Below, piece by piece: positions 1 to 5,081 of a DNA stretch of 5,081 nt (within the stretch, counting starts at the first letter, position 1; every line of letters starts with the position of its first letter). The notes beneath the pieces were generated by a model. It did not search any database. It saw only the letters and a program-made list of their open reading frames with translations, and was not told the origin of the DNA. Made by a program: the position numbers and the translations under genes. Source of the DNA: Nitrospirota bacterium (lineage in GTDB: Bacteria; Nitrospirota; Thermodesulfovibrionia; Thermodesulfovibrionales; UBA1546); contig SCSY01000123.1 in the NCBI GenBank assembly GCA_004298625.1, positions 1 through 5,081 of the forward strand, written 5' to 3'.

Positions 1-2
1 CG

Positions 3-722
3 GAAAAAAATATTGCGGATAAAGAGACTTTTATAAAATTTTCCAGAGACGAAGATTTTTTGCAGACATATAACATTAACGCTCCGTCGCTTGAGGGTTA
101 TCTTTTTCCTGATACATATAAACTGCCGAAGGGGATAGAGCCGGAAAATGCTTTGGGGATGATGGTTAACGGCATGAGGGAAAAATATACGGATAAATTA
201 AGACAAAGGGCAAAAGAACTCGGGTTCACAGAAAATCAGGTCCTTACCCTTGCCTCTATAATAGAAAAGGAGGCGATAATAAACAGTGAAAGGCCGCTCA
301 TCTCGGCGGTTTATCACAACAGACTTAAAAAGAGAATGCTTTTGCAGGCAGACCCGACTGCAATTTATGGGATAAAGAGTTCAAAAGAAAAAATAACCAT
401 GAGTGATTTAAAGCGCAAGACCCCGTATAATACTTATGTTATCGCCGGGCTGCCGCCGGGGCCTATTGCCTCCCCTGGCCTCAAATCAATCGAGGCGGCA
501 TTATATCCTGCAGATGCGCCTTATCTTTATTTCGTATCAAACAATGACGGCACGCATCAGTTTTCTGTCACGCCGGAGGAACACCTGTCGGCAGTTAAGG
601 CATACAGGGAGATGAGGCAGATAGATAAAGAGATAGAAAAACTCAAAGAAAAAGAAAAACAAAAAGAGATGGAAAAGATGGAGAGATCTAAAAATGGGAT
701 TTGGAAAAATGGACACTCGTAA
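3..722 (+). CDS. mltG: Endolytic murein transglycosylase MltG (YceG family), 5'-truncated by the window edge
   Basis: Inner-membrane-anchored lytic transglycosylase that cleaves nascent peptidoglycan glycan strands and is thought to set their length. The frame is open from the window edge (first full codon at 3), so the TTG at 60 is an internal Leu codon, not the start. About 239 residues are visible; the E. coli protein is about 340 aa, so the N-terminal membrane anchor and part of the LysM-like subdomain are missing. Family motifs seen in order: PSLEGYLFPDTY, then LASIIEKEA with the catalytic Glu at codon 264-266 (aligned from memory to E. coli Glu218), LQADPTAIYG, YNTYVIAGLPPGPIASPG, and APYLYFVSNNDGTHQFS. 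After the family core comes a Lys/Glu-rich tail of about 35 residues (roughly 610-719) that looks like a charged helix or coiled coil and is absent from E. coli MltG. The 3' end overlaps ispG by 29 nt, so the two are probably one transcription unit. The identification is firm. Confidence 0.95.
   Translation, partial: EKNIADKETFIKFSRDEDFLQTYNINAPSLEGYLFPDTYKLPKGIEPENALGMMVNGMREKYTDKLRQRAKELGFTENQVLTLASIIEKEAIINSERPLISAVYHNRLKKRMLLQADPTAIYGIKSSKEKITMSDLKRKTPYNTYVIAGLPPGPIASPGLKSIEAALYPADAPYLYFVSNNDGTHQFSVTPEEHLSAVKAYREMRQIDKEIEKLKEKEKQKEMEKMERSKNGIWKNGHS
680..685 (+). promoter_or_regulatory. Ribosome binding site for ispG, inside the mltG 3' end
   Basis: GGAGAG lies 8 nt before the ATG at 694 and favours that start over the in-frame ATG at 709, which has only a weak GGA close to it. 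Because the site sits within the purine-rich Lys/Glu tail of mltG, ribosomes finishing mltG would pass over it, which fits translational coupling. Confidence 0.55.
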
Positions 723-1758
723 AAAAACACGCACGATTCATGTCGGAAAGGTTCCTGTCGGCGGCGGACATCCAATCAGCGTTCAGTCAATGACAAAGAC
801 GGATACGAGGGATGTAACCGCGACTGTCAGGCAGATAAAGGGACTTGAAAAAGCCGGTTGCGATATTATAAGGCTTGCAGTGCCTGATATGGATGCGGCA
901 AAGGCGCTGGGTAAAATAAAAAAAGCCGTAAATATACCAATGATAGCAGATATCCATTTTGACTGGAGACTTGCGCTTGAGGCCATAAAACAGGGCGTTG
1001 ATGGCCTGAGGATAAATCCCGGCAATATCGGCGCAAGATGGAAAGTGAAAGAAATTGTTGCAGCCGCAAAGGATAAGAACCTGCCCATTCGCATAGGAGT
1101 GAATGCAGGCTCGCTTGAAAAAGAGCTTCTGCAAAAATACGGCCATCCAATGCCTCAGGCCCTTGTCGAAAGCGCAGCAGGGCATATAAATATTCTGGAG
1201 GGATTAAAGTTCAGAGATATAAAGGTCTCTCTTAAGGCCTCGAATGTGCCGACCACTGTTGAGGCATACAGGCTGTTTTCAAAGAAATTTAAATATCCAT
1301 TGCATGTGGGCATATCAGAGGCAGGGCCTCCCTCAACCGGCATAATAAAAAGTTCTGTCGGGATTGGGATATTGCTTTCAGAGGGCATAGGAGACACCAT
1401 CAGGGTTTCGCTGACTGCGGAGCCCGTGGAAGAGATAAGGACGGCTTATGGAATTTTGAATTCGCTCGGGTTAAGAAAAAGAGGCGCTGAGATAATCTCA
1501 TGCCCTACCTGCGGCAGGTGCAATATAAATCTGAAAGGTCTTGCTGCAAAGGTCGAGTCAAAATTAAAGTCAATTGATAAACCAATAACAGTTGCTGTAA
1601 TGGGATGCATCGTCAACGGCCCCGGAGAGGCAAGGGAGGCTGATTTTGGAATAGCAGGCGGAAAGGGCAGAGGGATTCTTTTCAGAAAAGGAAAGATTAT
1701 AAAGACCGTAAAAGAGGATAAACTCCTTGCCGAGTTGCTTAAGGAAATAGCCATCTGA
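694..1758 (+). CDS. ispG: (E)-4-hydroxy-3-methylbut-2-enyl-diphosphate synthase IspG (GcpE)
   Basis: Cytosolic [4Fe-4S] enzyme of the MEP pathway that reductively converts 2-C-methyl-D-erythritol 2,4-cyclodiphosphate to HMBPP, using electrons from flavodoxin or ferredoxin. The 354 aa make a full-length short bacterial form (E. coli 372 aa) without the large insertion of plant and Chlamydia types. The N-terminal TIM barrel (about 1-260) shows VQSMTKTDTRD, ADIHFD, LRINPGNIG, PIRIGVNAGSLEK, SEAGPPSTGIIKSSVGIG and LLSEGIGDTIRVSL. The C-terminal cluster domain shows CPTC (Cys270, Cys273) and MGCIVNGPGEA (Cys305, Glu312), which supply the three Cys and one Glu cluster ligands with the same numbering as E. 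coli. An extra Cys276 follows in CPTCGRC. The start at ATG 694 is chosen for its ribosome binding site; ATG 709 would give a protein five residues shorter. It overlaps mltG by 29 nt. The pathway supplies undecaprenyl phosphate, which gives a loose functional tie to MltG. Confidence 0.97.
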   Translation: MGFGKMDTRKKTRTIHVGKVPVGGGHPISVQSMTKTDTRDVTATVRQIKGLEKAGCDIIRLAVPDMDAAKALGKIKKAVNIPMIADIHFDWRLALEAIKQGVDGLRINPGNIGARWKVKEIVAAAKDKNLPIRIGVNAGSLEKELLQKYGHPMPQALVESAAGHINILEGLKFRDIKVSLKASNVPTTVEAYRLFSKKFKYPLHVGISEAGPPSTGIIKSSVGIGILLSEGIGDTIRVSLTAEPVEEIRTAYGILNSLGLRKRGAEIISCPTCGRCNINLKGLAAKVESKLKSIDKPITVAVMGCIVNGPGEAREADFGIAGGKGRGILFRKGKIIKTVKEDKLLAELLKEIAI

Positions 1759-1760
1759 TG

Positions 1761-1788
1761 TTGTTTATTTTCAGGCGAATCTGATAAT
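1761..1788 (+). promoter_or_regulatory. Candidate sigma-70-type promoter upstream of the small Rossmann gene
   Basis: In the 64-nt gap after ispG there is TTGTTT (1761-1766), a 16-bp spacer, then GATAAT (1783-1788). The -10 box matches TATAAT at five of six bases, the -35 box only at three. Transcription would begin near 1795 and give a short leader before the start at 1823. No terminator separates it from ispG, so read-through is also possible. This is a pattern match only. Confidence 0.35.
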
Positions 1789-1809
1789 ATTAGTTTAATT
1801 TCAAAAAAA

Positions 1810-1818
1810 GGGGGAGGG
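1810..1818 (+). promoter_or_regulatory. Very strong ribosome binding site for the Rossmann protein
   Basis: The G-rich run GGGGGAGGG contains a full GGAGG core ending 5 nt before the ATG at 1823. This fixes the start and suggests efficient translation of the small protein, more so than the sites of the neighbouring genes. Confidence 0.7.
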
Positions 1819-1822
1819 CATC

Positions 1823-2209
1823 ATGGCAGATATCGTTAAGGTAGCAATAGTGGGCTGCGGAAGGACAGGGCAGCCTTTGTTGAAGGAGTTAAAAAAGCAT
1901 AAATATATCAAGATTGTCGGGGTTGCCGACATAAACGAGAAATCACCGGGAATGCAGTTTGCTGAAAAGATCAGGATACCAACCACAAAGAATTTTATGG
2001 ACCTCGCGAAAAAAGGCAAGAATGTAGACATGATTATTGATGTCTCCGGTGATAAGAAGGTAAGGGATACATTAAAAAAGTATTACAAGAAAACTAAGAA
2101 CACACATACAATAATCGTACATGAGCTCATAGTAAGGCTTATTATGTCAATGTCTCAGAGACTCGGGAAGCTTGCAAAGACTTATCACCCCAATATCAAA
2201 GGGATTTAA
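1823..2209 (+). CDS. Small stand-alone NAD(P)-binding Rossmann-fold protein (oxidoreductase N-terminal-like)
   Basis: A 128-aa protein that is almost entirely one Rossmann nucleotide-binding domain. It begins with beta strand VKVAIVGCGRTG, the GxGxxG loop being Gly11, Gly13 and Gly16. The second strand IVGVADIN ends in Asp36, an acidic residue that usually favours NAD(H) over NADP(H). A later strand, VDMIIDVSGD (about 68-77), resembles the nucleotide-proximal strand of homoserine or inositol dehydrogenases. It stops after a helix (HELIVRLIMSMSQRL), where a dehydrogenase would continue into its catalytic domain, so no catalytic half is present and no frameshifted remainder follows. From memory, the same arrangement (Rossmann domain ending in an 'H...VRL' type segment) occurs at the N-terminus of some deltaproteobacterial PAS/histidine kinases; that link is unverified. 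The Lys-rich character (KKYYKKTKNT) suggests a basic surface. It lies between ispG and the exported mosaic protein, 42 nt before the latter. A role in NAD or redox sensing is inference; the fold is well supported. Confidence 0.8.
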   Translation: MADIVKVAIVGCGRTGQPLLKELKKHKYIKIVGVADINEKSPGMQFAEKIRIPTTKNFMDLAKKGKNVDMIIDVSGDKKVRDTLKKYYKKTKNTHTIIVHELIVRLIMSMSQRLGKLAKTYHPNIKGI

Positions 2210-2233
2210 AAGAGGTTTTTTATTTTCAAAAGC

Positions 2234-2239
2234 AGGAGA
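2234..2239 (+). promoter_or_regulatory. Ribosome binding site for the mosaic protein, unusually far from its GTG start
   Basis: AGGAGA is the only good Shine-Dalgarno match before the GTG at 2252 but sits 12 nt away, longer than the usual 5-9. The ATG at 2239 directly abutting it leads to a stop after two codons (ATG GCA TAG), so it is not the gene start. The GTG start is supported by the basic N-region and hydrophobic core of a signal peptide that follow it. Confidence 0.45.
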
Positions 2240-2251
2240 TGGCATAGAGCG

Positions 2252-4936
2252 GTGAAAACTCAAAACTCAGGATTGAATTTTAAAAGGTTAAGGGTTTCGA
2301 TTTTTTCTCTAATTTTGAGTTGCGCTTTTTTACTTGTGAATTCTTATGCCGCAGGAGCCGGGACTTATCCGGACAGCATAGAAAAAGGCATAGGACTCTA
2401 TGAAAAAGGCGATTTTGATAAGGCCATAAGGGAATTTAAGCAGGCCATAAGCGAACTTAAAGACAGGCCCGAAGATGAGGCAAGAAATGAAAACCTCTTT
2501 ACGGCAAACCTTTATGTCGGGATGGCGTATTTGGGCAAGGGGAAGGAAAACCTTGCAAAAGAATCTTTCAGAAATGCATTTAAGGCAGCTCCTCAAAAAA
2601 CCCTTAACAGCGACCTTTTCCCGCCAAAAGTAATCTCGCTTTATAACGAGATTATCTCACAGAATCTTTCAGTCCTTTCCGTGAAGACCAATGTCCCTGA
2701 TGCAGAGGTATTTGTTGACGACGTAAAGAAAGATAATGCTCCGGCAGTTATTCGTAATCTTCTGCCCGGAGCGCATACTGTGAAAGTCGTGGCAGCAGGA
2801 CAGGAAATCGTTAAGGTTGTCAGCCTTGAACCGGGGAAAGATGCAAACATTGCAGTTGAATTTCAGACCCTGGGTTCTTTGTCTGTGTCATCAGACCCGA
2901 TGGTGGCAACAGTCTATCTTAACGGGAAACTGGTTGGGGCGACGCCTGTGCAGTTAAAAGATATTCCCGCCGGCGAATATACGGTTGTTATTTCAAAGGC
3001 CGGTTATATCGAAGCAACCGTGAAGGCTATTGTAAAGGGCAAGGAGGTTACAGAGGCGAATATCAGGCTGTCCCCTGTTATTTACTCTGTAAAAATTTTT
3101 TCCTCGCCTGAAAATGCAGAGGTATTCTGGGATGAGACAGCCAGGGGGGTAACGCCTGTTGTAATCGAAAATGTTACTGCCGGAGTTCATAAGATAAGGA
3201 TTGTAAAAGAGGCGCATGAAGAGCAGAAAGATACCGTTGACGTTCAGATTCCTGTAACGGAAAAGACTTACCGTCTTACTCCGCATACAGGCAGTCTCGG
3301 CATAAAGACCGACCCTGCCGGCGCAGAAGTGATTATTGACAATAAAAATATCGGCATAACGCCGTTGAGCGTCAGCGCGCTTCCGGTAAGGCAATATATT
3401 ATAAGATTGCAAAAAGAAGGTTATAAGGCAAAAGACGTTAAGGCCGGCATAGTTAGAGATAAGACTACCGAGATAAACGAAGTTCTCATGGAGCTTGACG
3501 CCCAGCCGCCGGAAATTATTCCTGAGCCGCCTTCAAAGGCGGTAAAAGAAAACAAAAATTTTATAAGGGCCAGGATTGTGGATAATCAGGCAGTGGGGGA
3601 AGTTTCATTGATGCTCAAGATGGAGGGCGAGATGAACTTCCAGAGAGTAGGGATGTCCAGCCCTTTAAAGGGCGCCTATGAGGCGGTCATCCCCGAGACG
3701 TATCTTAAAAAAGGCGCTGTGCTTGAATACTACATATCTGCATGCGACCTGCAGAGCAACTGCGCTGCGGCAGGGAGCAAGGAGTCGCCGCATAAGCTTA
3801 AGGTTATAAGTCTTGAACCTTACACAGAGGGGTTTATCATTGATATGGATATGGAAAAGGATATGGTAACAATCTCTCTCGGCTCGGTAGACGGCGTTAA
3901 AAAAGGAGACAAATACATAGTATTCAGGATAGGCAAGGAATTGAGGGATCCAAAGACAAATGAACTCTTGCAGATAGAGGAGGCGGTAATCGGGGTAATA
4001 AAGGTAAAGGAGCTGATGCCGAGGACTGCCTCTGCAGAGATTGACGAATCCGAGTCCGGCATGTTCAAGAATGACAGGATAAGGAAACATGCATCGGCGG
4101 TTGCCGGAGTTGTTACAGAAGGCAATTACGCTGCAAAGATAATCCTGAGATGGGCGCCTAACCGCGAGCCGGAAGTCAAAGGGTATCGAATTTACAGGAG
4201 CCCGAAGATAGACGGAATTTATCAGAGGGCAGACGAGATTGACGGAAGGGATAATACATCCTTTGAGGATACCGAAGATATGAAAGAAGGGGTAAGCTTT
4301 TACTATAAGGTTGCGGCTTTTAATATGCTGGGGGCGGACGGAATTATGTCTGAGCCTGTGCTCGGAAAAACCAAATCCGGCGTTCTCCCGCCTGAAAACG
4401 TCAGGGTGGAGGCGGCAAACATAAATGAGGTGCGCCTGAGGTGGAGCATATCCAGGCAGGACCCTGAAATGGAAAATTATATAATTTTCAGGTCCGAGAC
4501 AGAGGGCGGACAATTTGTAGAAGCAGGCAAAGTTGACAGGGAAACTGATAATTATACAGACAAGGAAGATATCAGGCAGGGAAAGATTTATTTCTACAGG
4601 GTAGCAGGCAAAAGCAAATACGGCTCCACAGGCCCCCTTTCAAAGGCAGTTATTGCATCTATCAAGCAAAGGCCGAAGGCTCCGACAGGCTTAAAGTGGG
4701 AGGCAGTTCAGGGAAAGATTTTGCTTGGATGGGAGGCAAACAAAGAGCCGGATATAAAGGGATATAATGTTTACAGAAAAGGGTGGAACAAGAGCGAGCT
4801 TTTAATAACCTCAGGCATAAACTCCGTCGAGCTGAGCCCGGAGGGCAAAGCAAAATTTAAATTATATGTTACGGCTGTTGATAAAGACGGGCTGGAAAGC
4901 GAACCCTCGGAAGAAATAGAGATCACCCTTCAGTAA
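2252..4936 (+). CDS. Exported TPR/PEGA/FlgT-C-like/fibronectin III mosaic protein
   Basis: A large exported protein of 894 aa with no recognised gene name. Residues 1-33 form a signal peptide: basic KRLR, a hydrophobic core, then SYA|AGAG as a likely signal peptidase I site. Cys24 (ILSC) weakly resembles a lipobox but lies inside the core. Residues 40-115 form two TPR-like helical hairpins (GIGLYEKGDFDKAIREFKQA; LYVGMAYLGKGKENLAKESF), followed by LFPPKVISLYNEI, often seen before PEGA domains. Four PEGA-type beta domains follow (about 139-206, 207-275, 276-345, 346-416). Residues 418-520 look like an Ig-like beta sandwich (AVIPETYLKKGAVLEYYISA) with the only two cysteines of the mature protein, Cys498 and Cys504. 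Residues 521-612 resemble the FlgT C-terminal domain (GSVDGVKKGDKYIVFRIGKE, then DPKTNELLQIEEAVIGVIKV). Three fibronectin III domains end the protein (about 613-708, 712-805, 808-893). No catalytic motif is seen. A scaffold or binding role in the periplasm or at the outer membrane is inferred. The GTG start is preferred because it yields an intact signal peptide. Confidence 0.88.
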   Translation: MKTQNSGLNFKRLRVSIFSLILSCAFLLVNSYAAGAGTYPDSIEKGIGLYEKGDFDKAIREFKQAISELKDRPEDEARNENLFTANLYVGMAYLGKGKENLAKESFRNAFKAAPQKTLNSDLFPPKVISLYNEIISQNLSVLSVKTNVPDAEVFVDDVKKDNAPAVIRNLLPGAHTVKVVAAGQEIVKVVSLEPGKDANIAVEFQTLGSLSVSSDPMVATVYLNGKLVGATPVQLKDIPAGEYTVVISKAGYIEATVKAIVKGKEVTEANIRLSPVIYSVKIFSSPENAEVFWDETARGVTPVVIENVTAGVHKIRIVKEAHEEQKDTVDVQIPVTEKTYRLTPHTGSLGIKTDPAGAEVIIDNKNIGITPLSVSALPVRQYIIRLQKEGYKAKDVKAGIVRDKTTEINEVLMELDAQPPEIIPEPPSKAVKENKNFIRARIVDNQAVGEVSLMLKMEGEMNFQRVGMSSPLKGAYEAVIPETYLKKGAVLEYYISACDLQSNCAAAGSKESPHKLKVISLEPYTEGFIIDMDMEKDMVTISLGSVDGVKKGDKYIVFRIGKELRDPKTNELLQIEEAVIGVIKVKELMPRTASAEIDESESGMFKNDRIRKHASAVAGVVTEGNYAAKIILRWAPNREPEVKGYRIYRSPKIDGIYQRADEIDGRDNTSFEDTEDMKEGVSFYYKVAAFNMLGADGIMSEPVLGKTKSGVLPPENVRVEAANINEVRLRWSISRQDPEMENYIIFRSETEGGQFVEAGKVDRETDNYTDKEDIRQGKIYFYRVAGKSKYGSTGPLSKAVIASIKQRPKAPTGLKWEAVQGKILLGWEANKEPDIKGYNVYRKGWNKSELLITSGINSVELSPEGKAKFKLYVTAVDKDGLESEPSEEIEITLQ
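2666..3499 (+). repeat. Tandem array of four diverged PEGA domains (protein-level repeat)
   Basis: Four units of about 70 codons begin near 2666, 2870, 3077 and 3287. Each has the pattern 'S-x-P-x-A-x-V-[YFI]-hydrophobic-[DN]' then 'TP...G.[YH].[VI].[VIL]'. Examples are DAEVFVDD, VATVYLNGKLVGATP, NAEVFWDETARGVTP and GAEVIIDNKNIGITP. Units 2 and 4 keep the GY after the third strand; unit 1 lacks the TP, and unit 4 has PVRQY where PAG/PEG is usual. The DNA has diverged (the longest shared run I noticed is TGCAGAGGTATT at 2701 and 3115), so this is an old duplication and not a recombining repeat. Confidence 0.8.
4088..4930 (+). repeat. Tandem array of three fibronectin III domains (protein-level repeat)
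   Basis: Three units of about 90 codons share the FN3 strand pattern of a conserved Trp followed by '[DE]P....Y.[IV][YF]R'. The matching segments are RWAPNREPEVKGYRIYRS, RWSISRQDPEMENYIIFRS and GWEANKEPDIKGYNVYRK. Each then has '[FY]..[YV]...[VA]' and ends in SEP-like or SKA-like residues. Units 1 and 3 resemble each other most in this motif. FN3 units of this kind in secreted bacterial proteins usually act as spacers or binding modules. Confidence 0.85.
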
Positions 4937-4961
4937 ATATTACATCGGCGAAGAAATATTT

Positions 4962-5081
4962 CTAATAAAGCGAACTTAAGGTGGCAGCCCTTTTTATAGA
5001 GCTTAGAAGATACTCTTTAAATTTCGAAGGCAGCAGCCATTTAATGCCGAGCTTCTCAGCCCACTTTATTATCCCCTGGTC
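4962..5081 (-). CDS. C-terminal end of an unidentified protein on the minus strand (5' part beyond the window)
   Basis: Reading the minus strand from the right edge, 39 codons are open before a TAG stop (complement at 4962-4964). The peptide starts DQGIIKWAEKLGIKWLL and ends with a basic, helical-looking tail finishing AATLSSLY. The composition looks like real protein and the position, 25 nt past the stop of the mosaic gene in convergent orientation, fits a gene end. The 'D-x-G-I-x-x-W-A-x-x-L-G-I-K' segment is faintly like the C-terminal part of PIN-domain nucleases, but this is too little to assign a family. No start is visible. Confidence 0.5.
   Translation of the reverse strand, partial: DQGIIKWAEKLGIKWLLPSKFKEYLLSSIKRAATLSSLY

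Noticed and set aside
60..62. TTG at 60 as the start of mltG
   Set aside because: The frame stays open to the window edge with plausible MltG sequence before it, so the TTG encodes an internal Leu.
1771..1784. TCAG-GCGAAT-CTGA hairpin after ispG
   Set aside because: A four-base-pair stem with a six-base loop is expected by chance and overlaps the candidate promoter spacer.
2205..2226. T-rich run after the Rossmann gene stop as a terminator
   Set aside because: The only foldable stem is about four A-T pairs around GAGG, with no GC-rich hairpin before the T run, so co-transcription with the next gene remains likely.
2666..3499. Recent tandem DNA duplication in the PEGA region
   Set aside because: Similarity is at the protein pattern level only; shared nucleotide runs are about a dozen bases, so there is no recent or phase-variable DNA repeat.
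3665..4513. Long open frame of 282 codons on the minus strand inside the mosaic gene
   Set aside because: It lies wholly opposite a well-supported coding region, its product has no recognisable domain and a composition typical of an antisense shadow frame, and there is no ribosome binding evidence.
4935..4961. Inverted repeat AAATATT ... AATATTT between the two convergent genes, as a possible terminator
   Set aside because: The stem is seven A-T pairs with a 13-nt loop and no flanking GC pairs or clear T tract, so it would be too weak to be a convincing intrinsic terminator.

Overview
The window comes from a Gram-negative bacterium: a secreted multi-domain protein carries PEGA, FlgT-like and fibronectin III modules, and the cell uses the MEP isoprenoid route and MltG-type peptidoglycan processing. 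Codon use is even across the genes (many ATA, AGG and AAA codons, moderate GC), with no sign of recent transfer. The gene style (PEGA/TPR periplasmic protein, orphan Rossmann domain, CPTCGR-type IspG) resembles uncultured Nitrospirota or related anaerobic deltaproteobacterial lineages. That placement is an impression from protein style, not a search result.

Layout, left to right: (1) the 3' part of mltG, cut by the window's left edge; (2) ispG, overlapping mltG by 29 nt in another frame and so translationally coupled to it; (3) a 64-nt gap holding a plausible sigma-70-type promoter; (4) a 128-aa stand-alone Rossmann-fold protein with a very strong ribosome binding site; (5) a 42-nt gap with no convincing terminator; (6) a large gene for an 894-aa exported protein made of TPR-like repeats, four PEGA domains, an Ig-like domain, a FlgT C-terminal-like domain and three fibronectin III domains; (7) a 25-nt gap; (8) the last 39 codons of a minus-strand gene converging on the large gene and cut by the right edge. 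No gene-free stretch exceeds 70 nt. I see no tRNA, rRNA, CRISPR array, insertion sequence or riboswitch.

Functionally, mltG and ispG both feed envelope biogenesis: IspG makes the HMBPP precursor of undecaprenyl phosphate, the lipid carrier of peptidoglycan precursors, and MltG cleaves nascent glycan strands at the inner membrane. The 894-aa protein is probably periplasmic or surface-located and could bind peptidoglycan or act as a scaffold. The small Rossmann protein looks like the NAD-binding half of a dehydrogenase without a catalytic half, possibly a ligand or redox sensing module. The genes are mostly ordinary housekeeping and envelope genes. The points most worth a second look are the domain mosaic of the large protein and the orphan Rossmann protein; I do not see strong evidence for a new multi-gene system.
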